NCBI GenBank assembly: GCA_008000375.1
Contig: SMOI01000041.1
Location: forward strand, 1-63,685
Source of the DNA: Poteriospumella lacustris
Lineage: Eukaryota; Sar; Chrysophyceae; Chromulinales; Dinobryaceae
Length of the DNA stretch: 63,685 nucleotides
Direction: 5' to 3'
Shown: piece after piece, positions 48,179 to 58,545 of the stretch
Layout of the letters: each line of letters begins with the position of its first letter
How positions within the stretch are numbered: the stretch's first letter is position 1
Notes under the pieces: generated by a model
Told to the model about the DNA's origin: nothing
Databases searched by the model: none
Seen by the model: only the letters and a program-made list of their open reading frames with translations
Position numbers and translations under genes: made by a program

Positions 48179-49036
48179 ATGACCACCTCCACCATGAATC
48201 ACCAAGATCTCTTCCAGCTCATCGACTTGTGTCTTCACCGCACTTTGGAGGTCTACTGTGGGCGAGTGTTGCCGTATGGCGTGCGGCAACAGATCAAAGA
48301 CTTCCTCGTTCTTCCGCTGGACGATGTCAGCATTCGGTCGGCGGTGACGTTGTGGATTGAACGTCGAACCCGTGCCATTTCTTGCTATGGGCATATCTCG
48401 TTGTGGGATACGCATCGTGTGACCGATATGAGTCGGCTATTTGCCGATCGGACATGGTTCAACGACGATATCAGTCAATGGGACATGTCGAAGGTAACGA
48501 CGATGCGCGAAATGTTCGATTCAGCTTGCATCTTCAATCAGAGAATTGAAGCCTGGAATACCTCCAATGTCATCGATATGTGCGGCGCTTTCCTTTTCGC
48601 GAAATGCTTCAATCAGCCGTTGGCACGTTGGGATGTGTCGTCTGTGCAGAACATGGAGAAAATGTTTTGTGGTGCGGTACGTTTCAATCAGCCACTATCG
48701 ATGTGGCGTACACCCGCTGTGACATCGATGGAGTTCATGTTTGCATTAACGAAATCCTTCAACCAACCCCTCGGTCACTGGGACATTTCCCGGGTGAAAA
48801 CCTTCTCCTGCATGTTCACTGGTACCAAGGCGTTTAACCAGCCATTGGATAACTGGCAACTAGCGGCAAATGCGCACATATTGTGTATGTTCACGAAGGC
48901 AGACTCCTTTAACCAGCCGCTTCTATCGTGGAACATCGCCGCTTTACCACACCATATGGGTGTGTTTAAAGACGCCGTTGCATTCAATCAGCCTGAGACC
49001 TTGGCAGCATGGCGATTGGCAGGCTATGTCGAGTAA
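48179..49036 (+). CDS. DUF285 repeat protein, subfamily A1
   Basis: A 285-residue protein from the ATG at 48179 (MTTSTMNHQDLFQLIDLC), in the same start context as 43539; the frame continues upstream only through non-ATG codons and the A1 block. Module: VYCGRVLPYGVRQQIKDFLV, SIRSAVTLW. Eight repeats run from FNDDISQW, including FNQRIEAW and FNQPLGHW, with one damaged linker (PLSMWRTPAVTSM instead of WDVS). The end is FNQPETLAAWRLAGYVE. It is the last family member before the gap at 49-55.6 kb. Confidence 0.9.
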   Translation: MTTSTMNHQDLFQLIDLCLHRTLEVYCGRVLPYGVRQQIKDFLVLPLDDVSIRSAVTLWIERRTRAISCYGHISLWDTHRVTDMSRLFADRTWFNDDISQWDMSKVTTMREMFDSACIFNQRIEAWNTSNVIDMCGAFLFAKCFNQPLARWDVSSVQNMEKMFCGAVRFNQPLSMWRTPAVTSMEFMFALTKSFNQPLGHWDISRVKTFSCMFTGTKAFNQPLDNWQLAANAHILCMFTKADSFNQPLLSWNIAALPHHMGVFKDAVAFNQPETLAAWRLAGYVE

Positions 49037-49278
49037 TGCACCTGTAGCTATAGAGGTCTGTGGATTGTAATCATAACTGTCCAAGTAGGATCACAACCTC
49101 ACGACCACCTACCCTGTCACCGTGTCACCGGTCATTTTGGACGTTTCTGTTCCGCAAAAATAAAGCACAGCCGCAGGCTGCTTTGAATGTGTCGTCAGTG
49201 CAGATTATGTTCGATTTAGTCTGCAATGGTCGCATATCTACCGGTAGGTCGGCGGCGGCAGCGACGACGACGACAATG

Positions 49279-49355
49279 CCGACAACCGACAACCGACAAC
49301 CGACAACCGACAACCGACAACCGACAACCGACAACCGACAACCGACAACCGACAA
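49279..49355. repeat. (CCGACAA)11 heptamer array
   Basis: Eleven perfect tandem copies of CCGACAA, immediately after a GACGACGACGACAAT stretch. The unit resembles the GCGACAA words upstream of A1 genes, but here no A1 gene follows. It lies about 280 bases before the gene at 49634. The rest of 49037-49633 shows no gene. Confidence 0.95.
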
Positions 49356-49633
49356 GTAGTTTTGGTGCCAAACAGACAGACAGTACTCCTGGGATTCGGT
49401 GAGTAGGAACTCTCTTCCATCTCCCTTCAAAAATCTTTTTTCTTCGATCAACAGGAACAGCGGCGGATACCGATTCGTTTGAACTGCGCAGCGAATGTCA
49501 CAAGTCTTTGCTGTCAAAGCCACCACAGACACCCCCTTATTTTTGCTCTGTAGATCATTCCTTGTGAATTCTACGGAACAAGAAGCTCTACTAGCGCCAC
49601 AAGAAGAAAAAGAACAAGAACAATCAATCAACA

Positions 49634-51157
49634 ATGGGTTGCACTTTCGGATCGAATCTACCTGCTCGCCCCCGTAAACTCTGTGTTCCGGGTATTTCGC
49701 TTCATTTCGATGATTTGAACGACAAACTTCGGTTGATGTTGGATGCAAAATTGGAAACGGAAGCCAAAGCTGTCGCTGCCGGTGTGGGGTTCGAAGACAA
49801 AAAACTCATCGGCAAAGCGAAGACGGATCCTTCGGTCCTGACCGCCATCAACGATTATTTCGCGAAGCTGGTCCACAACAAACACCTGCTGCCCCAAGAT
49901 TATCTCTTTGTGGGCAATGGCAACCACGCGGAGAACTTGAAACTCTTCTGCACCACCAACGCCTTCTTCACGCCCGCCATTGGCATTGAAACCGATCCAC
50001 AGACCCACGAACGTGTCTTTGTCGTCAATTCCATCGATTTGACGAAAGCCCACCCAACGCTCTTCTCTCGCGCGATTGAGATGTACGACGCCTCGTACCC
50101 GCGGGTCAACGCGACGTTTGACTTCGCCACGTTCACGTTTCGTTCCCATCGCGTCTACGATGCTCAGGGGCAACCGTTGGCGGGGTATGCCGACCCCAAC
50201 ATTGCCCTGCCGTATCTCTGTACACTGTTGCTCTACTTCTCGCAGGTGGTGCACGCGACGATCCATATTTTCGACTTGATCATGGTGACGGGCATCCTCG
50301 ACGCCACCGAGCACAACGCGTTTCTCTTCAAGTTCATCGACCCGTTTCCCGCGAACATCTTTCTGAAATACCTCGAGGTAGAGAATCTGCTGATCACGAA
50401 GAACGGCGCCCTGACGACGACTGCGTTTCGCTCCGATTACTCTAAATTGATCGTGTTCTCGAAGGACCTGCTCGTGTTGTGGCTGCATCAACCGTCGGCC
50501 GACGCCCTGTTGCGTCATTTCTTCTTCTCGGGCATCACCGCGACGGCGGGCGAAGCCGCCTTGGAAGAAATCTTGGGGTCCACGTTGATTCTCCACGAAT
50601 GGCGGCAGCATTTGTCGCACGCGCGTCCGTTTACCCAACAGCTCGTTGAGGTCTTTGACCATCGCCACGCCGGCGTCATCGATACCACCGACAAACTCCT
50701 CGCGTCGTATTTCCGTGGCATTGGTAACGACGTGGCGACCGTGGCGTCGTTCCAAACGTGGATGGAGCTCATGGTGGGCATGAACCTGCTGCACGGCAAT
50801 ACCCTGTCGATGACCCGCCTCCAGCTGCACCCGTCGATCCTCGCCACGTTGACCCCCGCCGTGCCGAAGTTCACCGACCGCGACGATGCCCTCGTCATCT
50901 TGTTACTCGGCACCATCTCGGGCATCGAGCCGCACCGTCGCGTCTTTGGTAGCAGCGTTCTGGCGACCCATACCGAGTACCCGTTGCTACGTCACGCGGT
51001 GATTCAATACGACGCGGTGATGTCGAATGCGCAAATGGCCTTCTATCAACGGTTGAAAGCCGACCCGGAGTACTTCCGTCAGTACGGCTGGATCCTCACC
51101 GACTATTGCCTCGAGGGCATCGACGGCAAGCAGATGACGCTCACCACCTACGTCTAG
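49634..51157 (+). CDS. Hypothetical enzyme-like protein, weak lipoxygenase-like features (paralog 1)
   Basis: A 507-residue single-exon protein starting MGCTFGSN. The MGC start could be acylated (Gly2, Cys3). It contains YFSQVVHATIHIFDL (about 200-215), EHNAFLFKFIDPFPANIF (about 229-246) with ENLLI shortly after, FQTWMELMVGMNLLHGN (about 374-391), and a C-terminal Val. Paired His, an H-x-F/L-x-K-x-hydrophobic-P stretch, a later Leu-His-x-Asn and a terminal Val/Ile recall the iron or manganese ligand layout of lipoxygenases. Spacings differ and the protein is shorter than most, so this is only a hint. It is about 60-70% identical by eye to the gene at 53567, with which it is convergent. The leader CAACAATGGG is a good start context. 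Confidence 0.6.
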   Translation: MGCTFGSNLPARPRKLCVPGISLHFDDLNDKLRLMLDAKLETEAKAVAAGVGFEDKKLIGKAKTDPSVLTAINDYFAKLVHNKHLLPQDYLFVGNGNHAENLKLFCTTNAFFTPAIGIETDPQTHERVFVVNSIDLTKAHPTLFSRAIEMYDASYPRVNATFDFATFTFRSHRVYDAQGQPLAGYADPNIALPYLCTLLLYFSQVVHATIHIFDLIMVTGILDATEHNAFLFKFIDPFPANIFLKYLEVENLLITKNGALTTTAFRSDYSKLIVFSKDLLVLWLHQPSADALLRHFFFSGITATAGEAALEEILGSTLILHEWRQHLSHARPFTQQLVEVFDHRHAGVIDTTDKLLASYFRGIGNDVATVASFQTWMELMVGMNLLHGNTLSMTRLQLHPSILATLTPAVPKFTDRDDALVILLLGTISGIEPHRRVFGSSVLATHTEYPLLRHAVIQYDAVMSNAQMAFYQRLKADPEYFRQYGWILTDYCLEGIDGKQMTLTTYV

Positions 51158-51235
51158 ACCTGTCTAGACCTGTTGACGTGTGGACTGCGGCCCACCACAG
51201 CTGCTGTCCCCCTATCCACTCGGCCTCTCGTCCTG

Positions 51236-51267
<32 letters not shown>

Positions 51268-53566
51268 CCCTCTCCCTCGTCGCCTTCCTCTCCCCCCTCC
51301 ACAGTCGTCGTCTCTCTGCCCTACGGCGGTAGTCTTGTTTCCCCTACGACTGCTGCCCTACGGGGCCAATCCTCATGGTATTATCTTTTGCGCCTCTCGC
51401 CACCCCCCTCCCCCCTTCCTCCACCCCCTCACCCCATCCCCTTCCTCCACCCCCTTCCTCCATCCCCTTCCTCCAATCGCCTGTGGGTGTGGCGATGTGT
51501 GTCCTCATCCCCCCCCCGCTCTCTCACGTATATCTTATGACTCCTTTTCCTATCGCTCCTATCGCTCCTATCGCCGCTTGGTAGCCCTCCCCCCGTTGCC
51601 TCTTCTACGCTCGTCAGTCCGTCAGTTTTCCTCTCCCGTGTTGTCTCCGTGGGGTGTGCGGTGTGCAGTGTGCGGGGGGTGAGAGTGGGATCAATACAGC
51701 CGCCCCTCTCACCTCCGCCACGCCATCTCCTCCTCCCCGCTCCTTCGCTGCCGTCGTTACTCTCGCTGCCGTCGCCCCAATCGGTGATCCGCCGCCGCAC
51801 ACCGCAGCAGCAGCAGCAGGAGCGGCAGTAGGCCACCAGTGTCGTTGGCCTCGCTGCTGCTGCTGCTTCTGGTGTTGAAATTGTTTTTTTCTTTCACTTT
51901 TTCCCTTCGGAATGGCTTTTTTTCTTTTCTTTTTCTTTTTCTTCTTCTTCTTCGGGCTGTTTTAGCTCGGTTTTTCTTTTCCTTTTTTCGCTCAGTTTTC
52001 GCTTCCGAATTCGGCGGGTGAACACGGGTTGGACGTTTCATATTTTTGTTTTTTTCTTAACTCTTTTTCTCTCTTTTTCTCTCTCGTCTCTCTCGTCTCT
52101 CATTATCTCTTTCTCTGGATTGGTTTTCATTGCTTGGTTTGTCTTGTTTCCTCCGTGTCGTATGGCGCGGTTCTCGCTGTGTGCTGTGGTTTATCGCTGT
52201 GTATGTATGTACGTGTGTGAGTATGGAATGTGTGCAATGTGTGAGAATGTACCGCGGTGGGTCGGTACGGTCCAGTCCCCACGTACGCGTTGATGTCGTG
52301 CGCCCCCAACCCCGCCACAATCAATAAAGAAGCTGTTTCTCTCTCTTGTCTCTCTGTTTTACCCCTCTCTCACTGTCGATGTATGGCGGCCGGTGTCCGG
52401 TGTCGCTTCGTGTCCAATGTCTCTCTCTGTGTCTCTGTGTCGTGGTGACCTACGAGTGGTCGCTGCTGCGTGTCGCTGCTGCGTGTGTCTGTTCTGTGCT
52501 GTGGTTATGCTCGTGTCGTGTGCCTCGTGTGGGTGTGTCCGTGTAGAGAGCGGTGTCCTCGTCGGTGTCTCGTTCGCTCGCGCACTCGTCGCGTATCATT
52601 ATCCTTCTTGTCGTTGTGGCCGTGGCCGTGGCAGTCGTTGCTTGCTCGCCTGCCTGTCTGCCTGTTGCTGTGCTCGTCGGTTGTCTACTGTCAATTGCTT
52701 TGCTTTGCTCTCTTTCGTGTCGTTTTGTTATTCGCAGTCTTCCTTCCTTGTACAACCCCGCCATGTCTCTCTGTCTCTGTCTCTGTCTCTGTCTCTCTCG
52801 TCTGTGCGCCTCTCTCTCTCTGGGTAGGGGGACAGCGTGTGTCGTCGCCATCAGTACAGTGGACGACCCACGGCCGACACACAGACGACACAGACGACTA
52901 ACCCTAACCCCCCCCTCCCGCCACGCCAACCGACACCTCTGCGGTGTAGCGCACTGCACTGCACTGCGGTGCGCAGCGCGGTGTCGGTCAGTCGCTGTAT
53001 GTAACCAAATCCTACGACGTAATGAGTCCCCCATCAATACAACCCCCCACCACCAGTTCCCCCTGTACACCTCCTCGCTCCTCATCGTCGTATTGGTGAA
53101 CAGAACGGACAGACACACTTTGTCGGTGCACTGCAGGCGCAGGCACAGGTACCGGTACAGGTGGAGCAGCGTTGCGTGCAGTAGTTGTGGATTACAGAAC
53201 CGCAGGAGACGTACATGAACGAGCGATACACAGCGATTTTGAAACGGTCGCGTGGGAGCGAACGAAGGAACAAACGAACGGTGAGTAGGAGAGGGGGTAT
53301 AACGACAGCATAACAACAACAAGAAGAAGACGAACAACAAGAAGAAGGAGAACAACGACGGCGAAACGGCAAAGGAGATGTAACAGGGGTTTAGGTAGCG
53401 GTAGTGGTAGCGGTAGTGGTAGCGGTAGCGGTAGCGAGTGGGGGCAGGGGCATAGTACAGTGAGAACGGCAGGCGTTAGTGAGGCGGGCAGTAGTGAGCA
53501 GAGAGGAGCAGTGTGGGGCGAGCAGAGAGGAGCAGTGGCTTAGCAGTGAGGAGCAGTGGGGACCGG
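51158..53566. other. Low-complexity spacer between convergent paralogs
   Basis: About 2.4 kb, rich in pyrimidine on the plus strand: (TCTG)n at 51238-51262, C/T tracts to about 51520, T-rich stretches at 51880-52110, and TCTC runs at 52765-52820. AATAAA occurs at 52322 as a possible poly(A) signal. A short telomere-like TAACCCTAACCCCCCC lies at 52899. GTAGCGGTAGTGG repeats run at 53395-53440. Open frames here shift between both strands and reflect composition; I support no gene. Confidence 0.5.
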
Positions 53567-55135
53567 TTAGATGTAGGTGGTGAGGGTCATTTGCTTGCGG
53601 TCGATGCCCTCGAGACAGTAATCGGACAGAATCCACCCGTACTGCGCAAACAACTCCGGTTGCTGCGCCAACTGGTCGTAGTAGGCCGCTTGGGCATTGG
53701 TCATCAACGCGTCGTATTTGATCATCACGGCGCGTAACAACGGGTACTCGGAGGCCTGACCCAGCACCTCGCTGCCAAAGACACGGCGATGGGGTTCAAT
53801 GCCCGAGATCGTCGCGAGGAGCAACGTGGCGAGGGCGTTGTCCCGGGCGGTGAACGTGGCTTCCTCGGGGGTCAAGGTGGCGAGGATCGACGGGTGCAGC
53901 TGGAGGCGGGTCATCGACAGGGTATTGCCGTGCAGCAGGTTCATGCCCACCATGAGCTCCATCCACGTTTGGAACGACGCCACGGTCGCCACATTGTCGC
54001 CAATCTTCGTGAAATAGTCGCGGATCAAGCCATCGGTTTTCTCGATGACCCCGGGTGTACGTCGGGTGAAGACGCGAATCAGGTCCTCGGCGAACGGTTT
54101 CGCATGCGCCAAATGCTTCCGCCATTCGGCCAAGAGTAAATTGGAGGCCAACAGCTCGTCGAGGATGGCGCTTTTTTCCTCGGGGCTACTACCCGTGGCA
54201 GTGGCGGTGATACCGGAGAAGAAGAACTGACGGAGCAAGGCCTCGGCGGAGGGTTGATGGAGCCACAGGACCAACAGTTCTTTGCAAAATAGCACCAACG
54301 CGTCATAGTCCGAGCGAAAGGCCTTGGTCGTCAGCGAGCTCTCCTTGGCAATCAACAACGTCTCGACTTCGACGTATTTCACGTACAAATTGGCGGTGTA
54401 CGGTTGGACGAACTTCAGCAGAAACGGGTCGTGTTCGGTGGCGTCCAGAATCCCCGTCGCCATCGTCAAATCGAAAATGTGAATCGTCGCGTGGACGACC
54501 TGGGCGAAATACAACAGCAGGGTGCAGAGATAGGCCAACGGTTGATGGGGATCTTCGGTCGTGGTGGGGTAGTCGGTGGTTTTGTCTTCGCCGTGGGCGT
54601 TGTACACGCGGAACGACACCAGCGAAAACGTCGCGTAATCGAACGTCGCATTCACACGCGGATACGACGGGTCATACATCGCAATGGCCCGGGTAAACAA
54701 GGTGGCTGGAGTATTCTCCAAGGCCAGCGAGTTAACGGTAAAGACACGGTTGCCCGCGGCGTCGTGGCCCAGGCCAATCGCCGGCGTGAAAAACGCATTC
54801 GTCGTACAGAAATGCTTCAGGTTCTCGGCGTGGTTCCCATTGCCAACAAACTGATAATTGGGCGCGAGGAGATGTTTGTTGCGTACGAGTTTGTTGAAAT
54901 AAGCGTTGATGCCCGCGAGGACCTTCGGGTCGGTTTTGCTCTGCCCGATGATCACGTCGTCGTCAAAGCCCACGCCCGCGGCGACCGCGTCGACTTCGGT
55001 GGTCAATTTGCTGTCGAGCATCATCCGCAGTTTGTCGTTCATGTCGTCAAAATGCAACGCAATACCCGGCACACACAGTTCCAGACGTTTGGCCGGCACA
55101 TGGGCCGCCGAGAGCAACGACGCTGCTCCTCCCAT
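53567..55135 (-). CDS. Hypothetical enzyme-like protein, weak lipoxygenase-like features (paralog 2)
   Basis: A 522-residue single-exon protein starting MGGAASLLSAA; Gly2 with Ser6 fits an N-myristoylation site. It aligns along its whole length with paralog 1: VVHATIHIFDLTMATGILD, EHDPFLLKFVQPYTANLY, an identical block WMELMVGMNLLHGN, and the end GIDRKQMTLTTYI. The Ile C-terminus is the residue that ligates metal in most lipoxygenases. Extra residues lie in a loop near 178-190 (YPTTTEDPHQP) and near 318-324. GC at third positions is high. The inverted arrangement with paralog 1 suggests duplication by inversion. What the protein does is not established by the sequence. Confidence 0.6.
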   Translation of the reverse strand: MGGAASLLSAAHVPAKRLELCVPGIALHFDDMNDKLRMMLDSKLTTEVDAVAAGVGFDDDVIIGQSKTDPKVLAGINAYFNKLVRNKHLLAPNYQFVGNGNHAENLKHFCTTNAFFTPAIGLGHDAAGNRVFTVNSLALENTPATLFTRAIAMYDPSYPRVNATFDYATFSLVSFRVYNAHGEDKTTDYPTTTEDPHQPLAYLCTLLLYFAQVVHATIHIFDLTMATGILDATEHDPFLLKFVQPYTANLYVKYVEVETLLIAKESSLTTKAFRSDYDALVLFCKELLVLWLHQPSAEALLRQFFFSGITATATGSSPEEKSAILDELLASNLLLAEWRKHLAHAKPFAEDLIRVFTRRTPGVIEKTDGLIRDYFTKIGDNVATVASFQTWMELMVGMNLLHGNTLSMTRLQLHPSILATLTPEEATFTARDNALATLLLATISGIEPHRRVFGSEVLGQASEYPLLRAVMIKYDALMTNAQAAYYDQLAQQPELFAQYGWILSDYCLEGIDRKQMTLTTYI

Positions 55136-55600
55136 TTTTCTTTGGTCGCTTGTCTGTTCGCTTTCTATTAGGATCGTATCGGATCGTATCGGATCGTATG
55201 ATTCCGCTCCACCGAATCAAAAATGTGTCGTATATCTTCCGGCAGCGAGAGAATACCGACGAGAGAAGTGGCAGCGAGTGCTGCCGATGTAACCGTCGAC
55301 CGTTTCGTCTTGCTACGGTACCCATCAATCCAACCTTTATTGGCTTTGGTAACTGACCACGTGCAATAAACACACCTGGTAAAACACGGTAGGATTCGGA
55401 CACAAGGCGTTGTAGGTGGTTGTGGGTGGGATAACGCCGGGACAGGCCGGCATAACGGTAACGGGATGCCCTTCTCTTTGTTGTGGGTGATCGAAACGGG
55501 ATTTACTACGCTCTACAGTGAGGAGTAGTTACAGTAGGTAACCGCTGTGCTTCACCACGACCACGTTCTCTGCGACCGTGTGGGGGGGGGGTTCAGCGCT
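55136..55600. other. Intergenic region, no supported gene
   Basis: It contains GGATCGTATC repeated three times (about 55172-55200) just upstream of paralog 2, which may belong to its promoter. Nothing else is recognisable. Confidence 0.5.
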
Positions 55601-56554
55601 TTACGGTTTACAACATCGACTCGACGAAGACAACAACGAGTTCGCCGCCACCTCCGCCGTGGTATACATCCCAAACCGATATCGACGATGACTCGCATCC
55701 CAGCTCGCCAACGACTGCTTAAAACTGGACGCGCCCTCAAACATACTACTCATACTCAGGATGCGATGCACATCCCACATGTCCAACGGCTGGTTGAACG
55801 ACGACGCGTTGTGAAACATGTGACACATAGTGACGACCTGCCTGACATCCCACGTGGTTAACGGGTGATTGAACGCGTCCGTATACGCAAACATTTTGTC
55901 CATACTCAGGACGTGGCTAACGTCCCAATGCGACAAGGATTGATCAAACGATCTGGCACCTTCGAACATGGTGTCCATTCTTACCACCTGACGCACGTCC
56001 CAGGTGTTCAACGGTTGATTGAACGCTTCGGCTCCAGCAAACAGCGCATCCATGTGGGTCACCTGTCCGACCTTCCACGTCGCCAACGGTTGGTTGAACT
56101 TCCACGCCCCACTGAACAGACGACCCATGTTCGTGACGTGTCGCACGTCCCACGTGTCCAACGGCTGGTTGAAAACCGTCGCTCCATAGAATACGCTGTG
56201 CATCCACGTGACTTGTCGCACATCCCAACGGTCGATGCGATCGTTGAACGTCGTGTCGCGAAAGAGGTTGCCCATATCCGTCACCTCGCAAACGTCCCAA
56301 TCATTGATGTCCCCGTACATCTGTATCGCCGTGGCGCGGTCACAGCACCACAGTTTCACGGCTGCTCGTAGCGTCTTGTTGTTGAACGACGCCCAGGCAA
56401 AGTCCTTGATCAGTTGTCGGACACCAAACGGCAACACGCGGCCCCCACAGCGTTCATTTACAACCCGATACAGACACAAATCGACCACGACGGAGATTCG
56501 GCGATAAGGACCACCTACTTCTTCTTCAAGAGAAGGATCTGGTGGCGAAAGCAT
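55601..56554 (-). CDS. DUF285 repeat protein, subfamily E-like
   Basis: A 317-residue protein from MLSPPDPSLEEEVGG (ATG at 56552-56554), chosen because the neighbour 57086 begins similarly (MIPPPVPS). The frame is open to an ATG at 56791 that would add 79 basic residues. Module: VVVDLCLYRVV, VLPFGVRQLIKDFAWASF, TLRAAVKLWCC. Eight repeats run from FNDRIDRW, with KFNQPLATWKV and FDQSLSHW variants, ending FKQSLASW. The last 30 residues (HRRYRFGMYTTAEVAANS, then a Ser-rich end) are unlike other members. It is divergent from 57086. Confidence 0.85.
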   Translation of the reverse strand: MLSPPDPSLEEEVGGPYRRISVVVDLCLYRVVNERCGGRVLPFGVRQLIKDFAWASFNNKTLRAAVKLWCCDRATAIQMYGDINDWDVCEVTDMGNLFRDTTFNDRIDRWDVRQVTWMHSVFYGATVFNQPLDTWDVRHVTNMGRLFSGAWKFNQPLATWKVGQVTHMDALFAGAEAFNQPLNTWDVRQVVRMDTMFEGARSFDQSLSHWDVSHVLSMDKMFAYTDAFNHPLTTWDVRQVVTMCHMFHNASSFNQPLDMWDVHRILSMSSMFEGASSFKQSLASWDASHRRYRFGMYTTAEVAANSLLSSSSRCCKP

Positions 56555-57085
56555 GATGACCCTAGGGGGTACCTCCGTGTCAATCAATAGCCTACGCCTT
56601 TCTCCGTTTTCTTGGCAACAAGCAGCAACCGTTGCTGTTGTTGATATTCCTCCCTTGGTTTGTGTATCAAGGTATATACCGATAGAGACCTCTTCATTTC
56701 GTTTCTTTTTCATCCCTTTTTCCGGCATCGCCTGAGCCACGAGGCGTCTCGAAAACATCGATTTTCTCGCGACTCGAAAACATCGACGCATCAGACGTCG
56801 ACAAAGTCAAATCTCGATGTTTCAAGGACCAAGAACAATCCTCATATTCAACCACCGACTAAACAACATCTTCTTCACTATCCATATTGTACATCACCCC
56901 AACACACACACACCCGCCATCGTCATCATCATGACCGTGACTCTGTTCTCGTACTCATCAACGCTTGGTCAATCTAAATCTTTCAACAAGACAATGAACA
57001 AACACTGATCACAAACGAAACAATCTATGAATCAAAAGAGAATCTTTTATCATCTGATGGGAGACTCCCACAAGATCTGAGGACC
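56555..57085. promoter_or_regulatory. Divergent intergenic region of two E-type genes
   Basis: It must hold both promoters. CGAAAACATCGA occurs twice (about 56751, 56775). The AT content rises towards 57050 (AGAGAATCTTTTATCATC). No motif is shared with other subfamilies. Confidence 0.4.
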
Positions 57086-58219
57086 ATGATTCCCCCACCA
57101 GTACCTTCGATCGATCAGACAGAAACAGGGCCTGATCCTTTCCGCCGGCGGATCACCGTCACGTTGGATTTGTGTCTATTCCGGACCGTTTCGGAACGAT
57201 GTGGAGGTCTTATTTTGCCGTTTGGAGTGCGACAGATGATCAAGGAGTACGCCTGGGTATCCTTCGACAACGAGACACTGCAAGAGGCCGTTGGATTATG
57301 GTGCAGCGACCTAGTCAAGGCCCGACAGCTCTACGGGGAGATCAACGATTGGGACGTGAGCCACGTGACCAACATGACCTCGATCTTCCGCTACAGGGCC
57401 TCGTTTAACGACCCCCTCGACCGTTGGGACGTGCGACGCGTCACGTCGATGAAGAACATGTTTTATGGGGCGACGGTTTTCAACCAACCGTTGGCCACGT
57501 GGAACGTGCAAAGCGTCACCGATATGAGTTGCATGTTCTATGACGCTGCGTCGTTTAATCAACCGCTGGCCACGTGGGATGTGGGTCACGTCACCACGAT
57601 GGGTGGCATGTTCGCTCGTGCCGTGTCCTTTAACCCCGACACGTCGTCGTCGTCGTTATCGTTGTCCACTTGGAATGTCAGTCAGGTCACCGATATGTGT
57701 CATATGTTCGCGGGGGCGGTGCGGTTTAACCAGCCGTTGGGGAGATGGGACGTAGGGCGCGTCACCTCCATGAACGAGATGTTCGCCGAAGCGACATCGT
57801 TCAACCAACCGTTGGATACCTGGGACGTGGGGCAGGTGACCGATATGACGCAACTGTTCGACGAGGCGGTGTCGTTCAACCAACCGTTGTCCCATTGGGA
57901 CGTCCGTCACGTCACCAGTATGGGCTATCTGTTTGCGGGTGCGTTGGTGTTCAACCAACCGTTGGCCACGTGGGATGTAGGTCGTGTGCGAACGATGTGT
58001 TGTATGTTCGACCGCGCGGTGGCGTTTAATCAACCGTTGGCGGCGTGGGATGTGTCACAGGTGACCGATATGAGTGGGATGTTTGGCAACGCGTCGTCGT
58101 TTAATCAACCGTTGGCCGCGTGGGACGTGTCACATGTGACGGATATGCGTCATATGTTTATCGGTGCGGTGGCGTTTAATCAGCCGCTGGATACGTGGAC
58201 GGTACGTCCCGGTGTGTGA
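57086..58219 (+). CDS. DUF285 repeat protein, subfamily E, with gene-conversion tract
   Basis: A 377-residue protein starting MIPPPVPSIDQTETG. The module is LDLCLFRTVSERCGGLILPF then GVRQMIKEYAWVSF, D/B-like rather than E-like. From KARQLYGEINDW (about 57326) to the fifth repeat (about 57720) the DNA is almost identical to 59170's gene, whereas sequence on both sides differs: a sharp mosaic. Eleven repeats; the fourth has expanded Ser codons (FNPDTSSSSLSLSTW). Several downstream repeats are near-copies (FNQPLAAWDVSQVTDM, FNQPLAAWDVSHVTDM). The end WTVRPGV matches 59170 (WIVRPSV). Confidence 0.9.
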   Translation: MIPPPVPSIDQTETGPDPFRRRITVTLDLCLFRTVSERCGGLILPFGVRQMIKEYAWVSFDNETLQEAVGLWCSDLVKARQLYGEINDWDVSHVTNMTSIFRYRASFNDPLDRWDVRRVTSMKNMFYGATVFNQPLATWNVQSVTDMSCMFYDAASFNQPLATWDVGHVTTMGGMFARAVSFNPDTSSSSLSLSTWNVSQVTDMCHMFAGAVRFNQPLGRWDVGRVTSMNEMFAEATSFNQPLDTWDVGQVTDMTQLFDEAVSFNQPLSHWDVRHVTSMGYLFAGALVFNQPLATWDVGRVRTMCCMFDRAVAFNQPLAAWDVSQVTDMSGMFGNASSFNQPLAAWDVSHVTDMRHMFIGAVAFNQPLDTWTVRPGV

Positions 58220-58429
58220 ATAGGGAGTAGTGTATGCTGGGATGGGGCGACGCTGTCCGCACACAGGGCTGGCATAGGCTCTCCTCCGATAACCAATGGC
58301 ACGTGAGATCCCCTCCAAGGGTATCTACATCTACGAGTCCAGCCGTACGGAGTGTGACAACGGATGCATGCCAGCAGTGTGCGCCTGGGTGACACGCTCA
58401 CCGCGCCCTGTGTTCTCAACTCTTCGGGC

Positions 58430-58545
58430 CTCGTCGTTGAACCCGCCGTTGACCCCCTTCCCTTGGGAGATAAGCCAGGTAGGGTGGCGGATATGAGTGG
58501 TATGTGCAGTCAGCCACTGGATAGCTGTGTGAGTATGTTCATGTC
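58430..58545 (+). pseudogene. Relic of DUF285 repeats
   Basis: GCCTCGTCGTTGAACCCGCC, AAGCCAGGTAG, CGGATATGAGTGGTATG, then CAGCCACTGGATAGC parallels about two repeats with indels and no open frame. The surrounding region 58220-59090 is homologous to 60040-60900 (for example CACCCACTGCAGGGTTGGG in both), showing duplication of gene plus flank. Confidence 0.7.

Noticed and set aside
49279-49355. CRISPR-like or telomeric array
   Set aside because: The 7-base tandem units have no spacers, and neither CCGACAA nor GTGACAG is a usual telomere repeat.
52899-52914. Interstitial telomere TAACCCTAACCC
   Set aside because: Only two units are present within C-rich low-complexity sequence; chance is sufficient. 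The same holds for GTAGGGTTAGG near 62323.
51158-53566. Many open frames of 60-300 codons in the spacer between the enzyme-like paralogs
   Set aside because: They follow pyrimidine/purine composition, overlap on both strands and lack protein-like sequence.
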